Below, one piece after another: positions 1 to 10,172 of a stretch of DNA of 64,000 bases (its first letter is position 1; each line of letters starts with the position of its first letter). Location of the stretch: positions 186,001 through 250,000 of the forward strand of contig JAHLJZ010000017.1 of assembly GCA_025602915.1 (NCBI GenBank), written 5' to 3'. The notes below the pieces were generated by a model that did no database searches, had not been told where the DNA came from, and saw only the letters and a list, made by a program, of their open reading frames with translations. A program made the translations under genes and the position numbers. The stretch is from Paraphysoderma sedebokerense. Taxonomy: Eukaryota > Blastocladiomycota > Physodermatomycetes > Physodermatales > Physodermataceae.

Positions 1-2351
1 GCGGCAAATCGTTTTTCTTCCGGGCCCACAAGGAAGACTACATCACTTAAACGTTCGTTTTCTACCAGATGCGACATATCAGATATAAGTTTGTTGGTCG
101 ATGTTTGCTCCACTAAGAATGTTCGGGAAAAAAAGTAGAACAAAGTTACGGTAAATATAACGAGGGAATGCTGGTTGATTCATAATACCAAATATCTTAC
201 CTTCTTTGCAAATCATCATGGCCCCAAATTTGGTGAACTTGCATCCATCCAAGGCAACTTCAACGTTCACGAGGTTATTTGTGAACATATTCAACGGCAC
301 GGAGCAGACAATCTTGTAACAGGGCGGAGAATGAACATCGATAGCAATGAACGGGACTCGGCGGAAACGTGAGGGCTTGTTCCAATTTCCAAATGGATAT
401 TGGCCCGACGAGTCATTGTTATCTGAAGCAAAAGAGTTAACTAAATCAAATTCAAAGAATTATCAAGTGATAGACGTACCTTTTTGACCGACAGTTCTGA
501 TTGAGGTGGTACTTTTCTGTGATAGATGCAATTTGTTAGCAATTAACAGTTAAGGATCGGATGACAAACATTGCAACAAATCATACAAAGTAGATGCCAC
601 CAGTAGCAGGCCATGAGAAAGAGGAATGAACTTCATCTTTACTCAATTCCAACACCAGGTTACTACGGCCGTCCCATTCAATAGGCTTTATTAATTCAAA
701 ACTAATCCATTCATTCACAACAAACATGCTTTGCACTAAATTGGTGGGACCGAACACCACCGCCAATTCATTTGGATCCATAAATTCGGTAAAGTGATCA
801 TCAGATGTGAATGAACATGCTATGCGAAAGTTTTCAATGGTTCGATCAGGAACATCACTTATTTTGAGTGAGAGTGACGATATGAGGCCACCCTGAAATA
901 ACCCTGCGTCCCGAAGGTCGGCGGCGAGATAGATTGATTGCAATTTAGCTGCTTTGCAAAGGGTGTTAAACGGAACGGTACCAGATTTATCAGAGGATGT
1001 CGCTCCAAATGTCAGAAGTTCTCTGAGAGAAATTTTTAGGTTAGTTGCCATGATTACAACGTAGTCGGAACATTTAAATTTATAAATACCGTCTTCTCGA
1101 GCAGCCATAGACTTCATTCCGTCTTGCTCTTCCTTTCCATTCAGCCTGTATTGTTTTTTCGTTTGTACCGTTATTACCACTATCGCCCGTCGTAAACCTG
1201 ACCAAAATTTTGCTTGTGTCGATTTTGCACGTATCTATCTCTTTAAGAGATTCCAATCTTGAGGGTGCACTGAGTACAGTCGGTGGTGGTGGCGGAGAAG
1301 TCTGTGATGTTCTAGCAGGGGATTGTAATGGTGCTGGGGCTGGTATTGGGGCAATGTAGACGGAAACACGGGAATTCTGAGGATGGCTGGACGGTTTAAC
1401 ACCCACGACGCGGAAAAATTCGTCTTTCTCATCAACAACCTCAGCTCTATCGTCACTGTCGGCATGATTAACATGGGGTGAATTTGCAACGATACTTTTT
1501 TCTGTTGTTACGGGTTGAGTTGTTATGTTGGGTTGGTTTTTGCGAAGCTGCCGAGCTACTCCTTTACGAGGACTCGTCGATGCTTTGCCATGAAGATAAG
1601 TGTAGTTTTCATGACTGTTTGGAGCAAAAGATGGCTCAAAACCGAGTGACATACTGGATAACTGGTTAGTCAAGGATTGCCCCAATGTATTTTGCTGGGA
1701 CGAGTTCATCCCCCGAGAATGCGCGGAATGGTTATCGCTGGGGATTTTGTAATCATTGCTTAACAATATGGCGTCCGCAATTGATATCATGGTGTTGGTT
1801 CCGTTGGACGAAGAGCTTGCAGATAGATTCGAAACTGCACCATTATTGCTGCGGGTGGTTGGAAGAGGGAAAAGCGACGGTGAACTGGCACCGCCTGGAA
1901 TGACGGTGTTCAACATTGGATGCTGTATGTTGGGGTGATGATGATATAGGGAAGAGTTTTCGGTAACTTGGCTGTTAGACATAACAGAGCTGTTGTTGTT
2001 TTCATATGAGAGTCGACGTCTGCCTGATGAATTGCGATTTGAAGAGTGGAGAGGATTCGGTGAAGTAACTGTAATCTGCGAAGTAATGCCAGTTGTCAAG
2101 GAATTGACGGTTTGGGGTTCGGAATTCGCAAATAGATTGGGAGAAGATGTGGAAGATGATCTATTCAATGACGTAGAGACTGCAGGATTCATTTCAATAT
2201 AGTCATCGTTCTGTGCAGTCATTATTGAAGTTGTCAGGGCCGACGGTTCGGGAGGCACCATTTGAGATAAATTAGAGGAAGACGGCGACGATGATGGTTC
2301 AGGATGCAACGACAGTGTGGACATAATTTGGTGAGTGACGTTGAGTGACAT
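1..2351 (-). CDS. BTB-domain protein with N-terminal T9SS-adhesin-like beta-sandwich (3' end outside window)
   Basis: Seen: the gene starts at 2351 and runs off the left edge. Exon 1 (2351-1090) encodes a low-complexity Ser/Asn/Pro-rich segment of about 400 residues. The intron at 1089-1023 has the branch site CTAAC and ends in CAG. Exon 2 (from 1022) encodes a beta-rich module with SIYLAADLRDAGL, then ISSLSLKISD, then PIEWDGRSNLVLELSKDE. Two further introns (about 585-517 and 480-424) and one near 200-113 lead to a last visible exon ending LVENERLSDVVFLVGPEEKR. Known: that ending is the typical start of a BTB/POZ domain, which mediates dimerisation and often Cullin-3 binding. The 'WDG.SNL..E' pattern is typical of a beta-sandwich in bacterial T9SS-secreted adhesins. 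Inference: a cytosolic BTB adaptor with a ligand-binding beta-sandwich. The BTB call rests on its first strand only. The N-terminal segment has no recognisable domain. Confidence 0.65.
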
Positions 2352-3273
2352 TCATATCACTGCATTCGATATGTCCACAATTCCGTGCATTCGCTGAATC
2401 GAGGGAGTGAATTGAAGGCAAACGTAGCGATGACATCAAAAATCAGTTCTCGCGTCCTCACAAATCCACTAAGTCCGCCTTAGGATACAATCACTGCTGG
2501 ATGGATATTATGAATACTAAAGCACATATCATAAGATTTTGAGTGAATGATGAGGTATAGGACTTCCAGCTGCCTTGCAACATGACTGTTGTCTCTATTG
2601 CTTTTGTTCTTTTTTGGCCTGCGGTAGAAAGAATGATCTCGTACTGAATTTTCGAGTTCATCAAATCCGGTCGGTCCAGCCTGTCTTCTTCCTCAACAAC
2701 GCTAACATTATCGTCCTTAAATACCCGATAGTTTGGGACAACTGAGATTTTAGCGCCAGTATGAATGATCAATCAACCCAGATCCATGATTTCCTTTATA
2801 TCTTTAATTGTTACACAATTCAATTTTCTATTCTGCCGACTATGTTATTAGTATTCTCAGCCAGCCCAATCCATAAAGAATTTCTACTGAATGATAAAGC
2901 GAATATCGATCATTCCCATTTCCGCGAGTCTCCGGCAGGCAGGCCATGCGAGGAGCCAGAAGGTGTCACATGTCACGGTGTCTTCCAGTTCCCTCCCCTA
3001 AAAAATGAAAGGCCGGCCATCCAATTTTCCAACCATCCATAGCGGTACGTATTTTTTGCATCGATTTATCCATCCATCCATGTTATTAGCTTCTATGAGA
3101 AAGCTCTTTGAATATATGTAATATGTAACAATGTATCGCTAACTTTATATTTTTTTCCCTCCCTTTTTGGCCCGTCCTTTGCTTAATTCGTCCGATCTTC
3201 AGATTGTCTTTAAATTCCAAACCCACTTTTTTTAACTCTTCACCGGAACCCCTTGTTCACTAATTAAATCAAG
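2352..3273. other. Intergenic region between BTB gene and P0
   Basis: This is a divergent spacer that must hold promoters for both flanking genes. The 100 bases before the P0 start are pyrimidine-rich on the + strand, as is common for ribosomal protein genes. A 93-codon open frame lies on the minus strand at 2772-2491. It has a hydrophobic C-terminal stretch but no recognised motif or splice partner, so I do not call it a gene. Confidence 0.5.
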
Positions 3274-4648
3274 ATGTCAAAGGGAGACACTCGCTCAAAG
3301 AAAGCTGAATACTTCAACAAATTGTCTACGCTTTTGCAAGACTACAACTCCATCTTCATTGTCAATGTCGATAATGTCGGATCCAACCAGATGCACCAAA
3401 TTCGTCTCTCTTTGAGAGGAGAGGCTACCGTTCTTATGGGTAAGAACACCATGGTCAGAAGGTATGTTTGATTTACCAAGTGATTTCAATCATTGCCGCA
3501 GTCCCAGTCAGCTCGATATTGTGGGGTGGTTTATCATCCCCCTTTTTGGCCAGCACACTAATTAATTTTTTCATCGTTCGAATCTGGAATTTCGAAAACG
3601 ATCAATATAGAGCCCTCAAGCAACTCATCGCTGACAATCCCGCCTACGAAAAGCTCCTCGCTCACGTTAAGGGTAACATTGGTTTCGTTTTCACCAACGG
3701 TGATCTCAAAACCATCCGCGATAAAATCGTCCAAAACCGTGTTCAAGCCCCAGCCAAAGCTGGTGCCATCGCTCCTTGTGATGTCACTGTTCCTGCTGGT
3801 AACACTGGTATGGAACCCGGTAAAACTTCTTTCTACCAAGCTCTTGGTATCCCCACCAAGATTTCCCGTGGTACCATTGAAATTACCAGCGATGTCCAAC
3901 TTATTACCGCCGGTAACAAAGTCGGTCAATCCGAAGCTACTTTGTTGAACATGTTGAACATTTCCCCCTTCACCTACGGTATGAGCGTCGTCCAAGTCTA
4001 CGATAACGGTACAGTCTTCCCTCCTTCTGTCCTCGATATCGAAGAATCCGCTCTTTTGGACCACATCATGGCCGCCATCAAGAGCGTCGCCGCTATCTCC
4101 TTGACCATTGGTGTTCCCACCACTGCTGCCGTTCCTCACTCCATCATCAACGCTTACAAGAACATCTTGGCCATCGCTCTTGCCACCGAATGTACCTTCG
4201 AAGCTGCTGAACAGGTATATATTTGTTTTTAACGTGATCTCTCTACTTTCTTGCGTTTCAAATCCGTATGATGATTTCTTATTCCGAAACCATACTCATG
4301 TGGATCCAACCACAATCACTCTAATTTTTTCCTGACGGGCATTTGATAAAACGGATGATTTTCAATTCTGGTTTAAATCTTCATGTATTGACTCATTCCC
4401 CCTTATTTGTTGTAAAACAGCTCAAGGATCGTCTTGCCAACCCTGAAGCTTATGCTGTCGCCGCTGCTCCTGCTGCTGCTGCTTCCGGTGGTGCCGCCGC
4501 CGCTGCTGCCCCCAAGGAAGAAGAAGCTGAAGAAAGTGATGATGATATGGTGCGTGTCTTCTCTTGTTCCTTTGAACTCATAGTCATATCTTTTCAAAAC
4601 TAAACATCATTATTCTGCATAATTTAGGGATTCGGTCTTTTTGACTAA
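3274..4648 (+). CDS. RPP0: 60S acidic ribosomal protein P0 (uL10)
   Basis: Central stalk protein of the large ribosomal subunit. It binds 28S rRNA and anchors P1/P2 dimers that recruit translation factors. Four exons (3274-3461, 3611-4214, 4421-4549, 4628-4648) give 313 residues, normal for the family. Visible hallmarks: the rRNA-binding N-terminus with [61 protein letters not shown], and [20 protein letters not shown]. The Ala-rich hinge is followed by the acidic tail ESDDDM joined to GFGLFD, the conserved stalk C-terminus that binds elongation factors. The last exon carries only those six residues and the stop. Codon use is visibly C-ending and GC-richer than in neighbouring genes, as expected for a very highly expressed protein. 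Confidence 0.98.
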
Positions 4649-4784
4649 ACTCATTCATGGTAGCCTGGAATATGGTTGCAAATGGCTCTTGGATCTTCGA
4701 CATTGCAGGAAGGGAATTTACAATAGTTTTGTAATGACATAGTAATGTATTATATACTCACTTTACTTAACTGACAATTGTCGA

Positions 4785-4790
4785 ATAAAT
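4785..4790 (+). promoter_or_regulatory. AATAAA polyadenylation signal of P0
   Basis: AATAAATAAA lies about 140 bases after the P0 stop codon in AT-rich sequence, a position and motif suited to 3'-end formation. Confidence 0.5.
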
Positions 4791-5427
4791 AAAGAGTGTA
4801 TTTGCTTTATAACATCATAATGCCTCAATTCTCGTCTTGCCAATCCTATCAGCCCGGTACGCACATCTTTTCAACTACCTTTCAGACGACCTGAATGAAG
4901 ACAACTATGCGCACAATAGAATTAAATAAGCGTCAAAGGCCATTAATCCTTACAAAAGCAGCTTGCATCTGCGGTTTTCAGTTGCTCAATTGCATCACTC
5001 AGCGGAATTGTTTAAATTGATATTCCGCATAATATGTATTCGGTGCCGAATTCGACACACAATAAAATAATAAAAAACTGAGTACCAGTTATAATAAAAT
5101 TCATTAAACCCGTTGTCCCTAATGATACATTGAATTAAATCGAGGCTTGAACGTTTAGATAGGACAAGAAAATGAAGAGTTAAAAGTTTATTTTAGTTTA
5201 AGCAAACTAGCTTAACTTTATTTACAACGCGAAGAAGTCTTGGCGGGTCTTGGCAGGTGGCAAGGTAGAGTTAGAATATGCTCCTGAATCTAGCGAGAAT
5301 ATTTGCTATTGCAAATTTTTGTTTAACAGCGGTAATAAACGGTTGCTTGTTACTGCTCAATTGCGTTTAAAAGGAGACGTCGTTTTCCATTCTACCCGTA
5401 TGAGTTTTACATCAGTTACACGTTACA
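4791..5427. other. Intergenic region between P0 and ADAM protease
   Basis: AT-rich spacer. An open frame from 5250 overlaps the protease start in another frame and has no recognisable product. I see no RNA gene or repeat. Confidence 0.4.
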
Positions 5428-6958
5428 ATGCAGATCCCGTTACATCTATTCATTTTGGTCATCATTTCCATTCCAGTTCATTGTCTGGTTAAATACAACG
5501 CCCTACCAAAGCAAGGACAAATTATATCACTGGATAGTCTTCCCCCAATTCAATCTTTCACGAAAAACACAACAATTCAGTTTCCAGTGTCTACTGCTTC
5601 CCGTGCATTTCGGATACAACTGTATCCTCACACAGAGTTATTCGAATCCAACGGTTCAGTTGGTAATTTCTATAAAGGTTATGTAGTAGGCTACGAGTTC
5701 GACTCAACCGCTAGATTTCATGTCGTAGGTCAACATGTCGAAGGTGTATTTTCTGTCCCCGAGAACGAAACGGACAAGTATTTTTTCGTGGACGGGGTAG
5801 AGAATGAACATAGTGAAGTGAATCAGTTGGTTGTATACGATCAAATATCAAATCAACATAACGTTGGTTGTGGACGTAATTTTACAGTGTCAAAGGATAC
5901 GTCAGTTCTAGCTCCACGCAGACTTCGTCGTCGTCAGTCTGCGAGGAAAACTTGTCAAGTGGCGGTGATCGCGGATGCTTCATTTGTTTCTCAACATGGA
6001 GCCAAATCTAGAGATTATATGTTACAAGTTATGAATACTGTATCTGGGATTTACGAACGAACTTTTCAAATTAATTTGGCGGTAAAGTTGGTTCAAGTAG
6101 ATGGTAAGGCGAATTACGGAGCCGTAGGACCAACAGGATCTTTGAACGCTTTAGCTGCCGACGTTGGTCGGGGTAGATTCGGATTTAGAAATCAGGATGT
6201 TTGTGTCGCTCATATGTTTGTTTCACGATCGGATTGGGGAAGTACTGCTGGAATCGCTAACCTTGGAACGGTATGTCGGAATGGTAACGTCGGGATGAGT
6301 ACAGGTAATAACGGAGGTAGAATTCAAAGTGCACAATTGGTGGCGTTAACTGTTGCTCATGAGGTAGCTATTAATTTATCAGATTTGTATGACAGATCTT
6401 AAGTCTAACTGTGAATTTTAGATTCGACATAACTTTGGCGCAAACCATTCTCCAGATACAAACTCGATTATGGCTGCAAGACTCAGTTATGGTGCAACAC
6501 AATTTTCAAGAGGCAGCATCCAAGAAATCTCGCGCAATCTCAATGCACGATGTCTAACTGCAGGAAGGAGTGGTCCTGTCACCAACCAGCCTCAACCCAA
6601 AGTACCAGAAACCGGTCTGCCAAAGGTTCCAACAAATCGTCCAAACACTCCTGACAATTCCAAGAGACCGGCTGTTCCCGATATTCCACAAAACCCTAAT
6701 CGACCCATCCCAATTAACCCAGTCTCTCCTCAACCGCGTCGTCCTAATCGTCCACAAAACCCTGACACACCTGCACTGAATTACCCACTCAATCCTTCTC
6801 AACCTCCAATCACTCCCAACCCCTCGCAAAATTGTAAACGACCCATTAAAAAGACTCCAAATAACCCGATTCCAACTTCGTATGGGTCCAACAGTAACCA
6901 AAACTTCAACCGAGTCGTTCCCACCAATCAGGCTGGTCCTGATCATCAACCAAGTTGA
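5428..6958 (+). CDS. Secreted ADAM-type zinc metalloprotease (M12B)
   Basis: Two exons (5428-6363, 6422-6958) give 490 residues. Residues 1 to about 19 form a signal peptide (MQIPLHLFILVIISIPVHC), which decides the start. A prodomain follows, ending at a basic processing site (RRLRRRQS, about residue 168) suited to a furin/Kex2 protease. The catalytic domain has the zinc site HEIRHNFGANHS, i.e. HExxHxxGxxH, with the intron splitting the motif right after HE. The Met-turn follows as NSIMAARLSYG. These are defining metzincin/adamalysin features (known). The C-terminal 120 residues are Pro/Asn-rich with no disintegrin repeats, EGF module or membrane segment, so the enzyme is probably soluble and secreted or wall-retained. 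Fungal ADAMs normally have a disintegrin region and membrane anchor; their absence here is odd. The substrate is unknown. Confidence 0.88.
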
Positions 6959-7822
6959 AATATACTCTCTAAATATACTGCAAAATTGATCAACTCCGAG
7001 TCTAGTCTTATCCCTGCCACCGCACAATCACAGTCTCGTTCGTACCCGGCAGAAAAAGAAACAATAGAACCACTAAATTTCGAGGACGATATAGCGAATT
7101 TGTAAAGCTAACGATACAGTTTTATTAAAAACTATAAAATACATCCACCACTGGACTGGTAGGAGGATGTTATACAAAAATTTAAATATTCCGCTACATC
7201 TTCAAATGGTTTCGTTGACCGAAATTGTTGTAGATGTTATATTACAGGCGACTGTTAAATAGTTTGTTTTTTAAATTTTTTTGAATGTAAATAGTACATT
7301 GATATGATGTTTGTATGATATATGATGTTTCCTCGTTTAGAATAAAACTCACGACATTTTAAATTTTATGGTAAATGTCCAGATAGATCCACTTTGATTA
7401 TTTGGACTCGTTACTTTGAAGGAGTTTTCTAAAGGTGTCTGTAAATATCCGGCTTGATTTTATTTTGCATTACAGCCATAAGGAGAGTCTATTCTAACGG
7501 AATGTGTTCGGATTTTTATGAAGCCCATTAAGCTCATAAAGTCGAGGCACGGGGGCCGTCGATTCAACCGTCGGCTTGGTTTTCGGATCAGGATCATCCA
7601 AGTGTAACGCCTTAGATGAGTTCAGGATGACGTTTCAAGGAGTTGAATGATATTTTGCAATAATTAGGAATTTACATCTGTAACAAAGTGAGTTTTAGAG
7701 GTAGCTTAGATTTAGATCATATAGTAGTATTATTAGTCCCTAGTTTTAATAGTCCCTTGTTTTGATAAGAGCTTACCTTGTACTTGCCTATAAAAGAGAG
7801 TGAAGTTCCTGGGGTTTACGCC
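6959..7822. other. Gene-free AT-rich region after ADAM protease
   Basis: No open frame longer than 60 codons apart from shadows of the ADAM tail. The left part holds likely 3' untranslated sequence (AATAAA near 7340). A TATAAAAGAG stretch occurs just before the inverted repeat at 7823. I see no tRNA or recognised element. Confidence 0.4.
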
Positions 7823-7910
7823 TTGATTATTATTCCGCCGTATCCACCTTAAGCACAGTAATGATCCTTTAAGCGACGGCTTAAGGTGGATACGGCGGAA
7901 TAATAATCAA
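7823..7910. repeat. Perfect 32-bp inverted repeat (88-nt hairpin)
   Basis: The left arm 7823-7854 and right arm 7879-7910 are exact reverse complements of 32 bases around a 24-base spacer. The arms contain the palindromic core ATTCCGCCG...CGGCGGAAT. A TATAAAAGAG box lies about 30 bases upstream. The repeat could be a structured RNA, the terminus of a small foldback transposon, or a strong terminator-like structure. No transposase is nearby. Confidence 0.9.
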
Positions 7911-8477
7911 TGTCAAGTGACAATACAGCTCCGCTTCCCCAGGAGACTTCCCAATCGGCCATACACCAAGTTAAACTCCGAGACCTGCTGCTGCGATTTA
8001 TTTAACTGTTATAGGTGCAAATCAGAAACAGCATCGCCCAAATTCACCTTGTCAGTGATGGTGCAAAGAGTACATTTGTAGTTGATTGATCAATTAGTTG
8101 TAACAAAATTTTATTATATACCGGTTAAATTATACAAATTCGTAGATTCCAAACATTATACCATTCAAACTCACAGAAAAAGTAAAGAATATAGCTTTTT
8201 GCTGTATTTGCGACTTTTCGTTTCTCCTTGTGTATGAGAGACGATAACGGAAATAGGAATATGGTACAACGAAAATGACAAGATATCTTCATTCCTGGAT
8301 TTAACGCTGGGAACTCCTCGTTCACAATCTGAAAGTCAACACAACTTTCTGAATTTTGCAATGTCGTTGGGCGGGTGAAAGTTCGGATTAAAGGGTGAGA
8401 GTATGTACACAGACAATAGCACTTTTAGCAAGTTGTTGGACACAAAATTCTGAGGATAACGGTTTGAGGGAAAAAGT
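7911..8477. other. Region between hairpin and PPxY protein gene
   Basis: A minus-strand open frame of 78 codons at 8361-8125 has no ATG-linked domain or recognisable motif. It begins just downstream of the PPxY gene's stop and probably lies in its 3' flank. Nothing else is recognisable. Confidence 0.3.
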
Positions 8478-9263
8478 TTAGAAATAGTAATCCGGGGAAA
8501 CACCACCACCTGTACAATTGATTTCAAAGTAATTGTTAATGAAAGGAACGTGGAAAAAGAGGGATCGAGGTTAACTTATGAGATACAAACCAGGAGAGAA
8601 TGCGACTCCTAAATTGTGAACCAATCTATCATTTTTTTCTTTCTTTTCTTCCATCATTCTCCTTCTTTCTCTGTCTTCGAACGCCTTGATGCGTTCTTTT
8701 CTAATCAATTCTTGCTCAGCCATATACTTTTGCCTTTTCAACTCCCCGAATGTTATATTTCTTCTATCTTTGACAGAATCGGCACCATCTTTCATTCCAT
8801 AATCGTATTCGGAGACACCGTATCCGTTCATGCTTCTCAATTTGGCTTGAATTTGACCTTCGTCTTGTAATAAAACAAGCGCATCGACTTGTGGGTTGTC
8901 TTTGATTCGATTCAAGGTATCGGATAACGAATCGACTGAGGATTTGGCCACTTCGACGTCCAAGGCAGCTTCGTTAATTTTCTTTTCGAGATCATCGTAG
9001 GGGCAAGAATGGGTATGGCGGGGAGTTAGATTGACGATGTACGACGCCGGGACGGTGTACGTGTGCGAACGCTTTGAGGAGCGAGGGGGGAGGGGGAGGG
9101 GTTGGAAAGTGAACGTGGAGAGATCGTGGAGAGAGTCGTTGTAGGAAGGAGGGTCATCTGAGATTTGCAAGGGGGACGGTTGGTTTTTTGCCATAAAGCC
9201 CTCAGCCGGGGGGGCGATGGGGGGTGAAACGGAGGCGGAAGACTTTTTCCTAAAGATGTTCAT
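8478..9263 (-). CDS. PPxY-motif coiled-coil protein of unknown function
   Basis: I do not recognise the family. Two exons (9263-8591, 8509-8478) join to 234 residues. The splice links a long first exon to a ten-residue last exon, so the C-terminus reads FSPGGGVSPDYYF. The N-terminal half is Ser/Pro-rich and holds SDDPPSYNDSLHDL, a PPxY motif of the kind bound by WW domains of Nedd4/Rsp5 ubiquitin ligases (known). Residues 85-130 and 165-220 are charged and predicted helical (ELKRQKYMAEQELIRKERIK, then Glu/Arg/Lys runs), suggesting coiled coils. There is no signal peptide or membrane segment. An arrestin-like or endosomal adaptor role is possible but unproven. The splice is supported by the acceptor TTGTACAG and the sensible C-terminus. 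Confidence 0.6.
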
Positions 9264-9419
9264 GTTGTGGGGTTTAAGTTTTCACAGGGCAACGAGGAGA
9301 TAAGCTTCTTTATCGGTAGAACAGAGTGGGGAATCAGAGGTGTCACTTGTCAGGATGAGTGAGAGAGTGAGATGGGATGAGAGAGAGCGAAAGAGGGAAT
9401 CCGCGGGGTTTTAAGGCCG

Positions 9420-9475
9420 CCTGCTTCGCCCTTCTGTGGTCACGTGATGCGACAATGGAGGGAGGGCGAAGCAGG
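9420..9475. promoter_or_regulatory. 13-bp inverted repeat flanking a CACGTG box
   Basis: CCTGCTTCGCCCT (9420-9432) and AGGGCGAAGCAGG (9463-9475) are exact reverse complements separated by 30 bases. A CACGTG E-box (9441-9446), a bHLH-type site, sits between them. The element is about 155-215 bases upstream of the PPxY gene start, suggesting a cis-regulatory element. Confidence 0.5.
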
Positions 9476-9540
9476 TTGAGTCATTATGTAATATTATGAC
9501 AGGGAATCACGTGCGCTTATTCATCCCGTGTCTCGGATGA

Positions 9541-9581
9541 TTCACCAGTGACTCACCACTGATTCACCACTGATTCACCAC
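9541..9581. repeat. Short 11-bp tandem repeat (TGATTCACCAC)
   Basis: About three and a half copies of an 11-base unit (TGATTCACCAC, the first copy diverged). It is followed at 9590-9635 by two imperfect copies of CATTCCCTTGGTTCCCC. Probably replication slippage in promoter DNA. Confidence 0.7.
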
Positions 9582-10172
9582 ACAATCCATTCCCTTGGTT
9601 CCCCATTCAGTCCCTTGGTTCCCCCATTCCATGTGTTGAAGTCATGGGTGATTAGCTATACTGCCCGCTGTTCTAAATTTAGATCCATGGATAGCTTAAA
9701 TAGATCTAGATAGTTGATCTGATCAGCCCGACCCCGCACAATAATACAAAAGCCCAGTAGCTGAAATCATGCTCTGTTGACTCGTAGTTCCTGAATCCTG
9801 AACACTCGCTTCACTGAATGAATAAGATACTCTATTTCCATTGTATTTTCCTGCCATGCCGTCAACACCAATATATCTGTAATACGTAATACGCGCTCAA
9901 TTTTGTGTCCTGATTAATGACACAGTGATAAGATGCATTTTAATTAGGTCAAATCATGATGACCAAGTCCCCAATGCTTCTACGACTGCGCCGAGTGTCA
10001 ACTGCCGAGCTATCCGTCTGCCGTCACCACTGCGCGTTGTACTGCCGAAGATCCCTACCTCACGGCTACGAAGGATACACCATTTAGATTAAAATTAGAA
10101 TATTCTGTATTCATAAAGTATATCGTGGACAGCTTTCCAAACATCCACCGTAAACAAATACCACCTCCCCAA

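Larger units (their letters stand above)
9264..10172. other. Intergenic region between PPxY gene and acyl-CoA oxidase 3' end
   Basis: The half nearest 9264 is the PPxY gene promoter: GA-rich sequence, two CACGTG E-boxes (9441-9446, 9508-9513), a 13-bp inverted repeat and an 11-bp tandem repeat (listed separately). The remainder to 10172 shows no coding signal. Confidence 0.5.

Noticed and set aside
1022-1190. Apparent frameshift between two overlapping minus-strand frames of the BTB gene
   Set aside because: A good intron (GT at 1089, branch CTAAC, acceptor CAG at 1023) joins the long frame directly to the ELLTFG frame, so no frameshift is needed.
2491-2772. 93-codon minus-strand frame between the BTB and P0 genes
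   Set aside because: No motif and no splice continuity with the BTB gene; it lies in the shared promoter region.
3558-4139. 193-codon minus-strand open frame
   Set aside because: It is the antisense shadow of the P0 coding exon, caused by its strong codon bias.
6554-7027. 157-codon minus-strand frame
   Set aside because: Antisense to the Pro/Asn-rich tail of the ADAM protease, with Trp/Arg-rich composition typical of such shadows.
7540-7620. tRNA-like GTCGATTCAACC box
   Set aside because: Resembles a B box, but no acceptor stem, A box or anticodon arm can be folded around it.
7740-8110. Solo long terminal repeat around the TATA box and hairpin
   Set aside because: No second copy, no flanking target duplication and no retroelement coding sequence in the window; the perfect inverted repeat is not an LTR trait.
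9541-9581. CRISPR-like repeat array
   Set aside because: Eleven-base direct tandem units without spacers, in a eukaryotic nuclear promoter.
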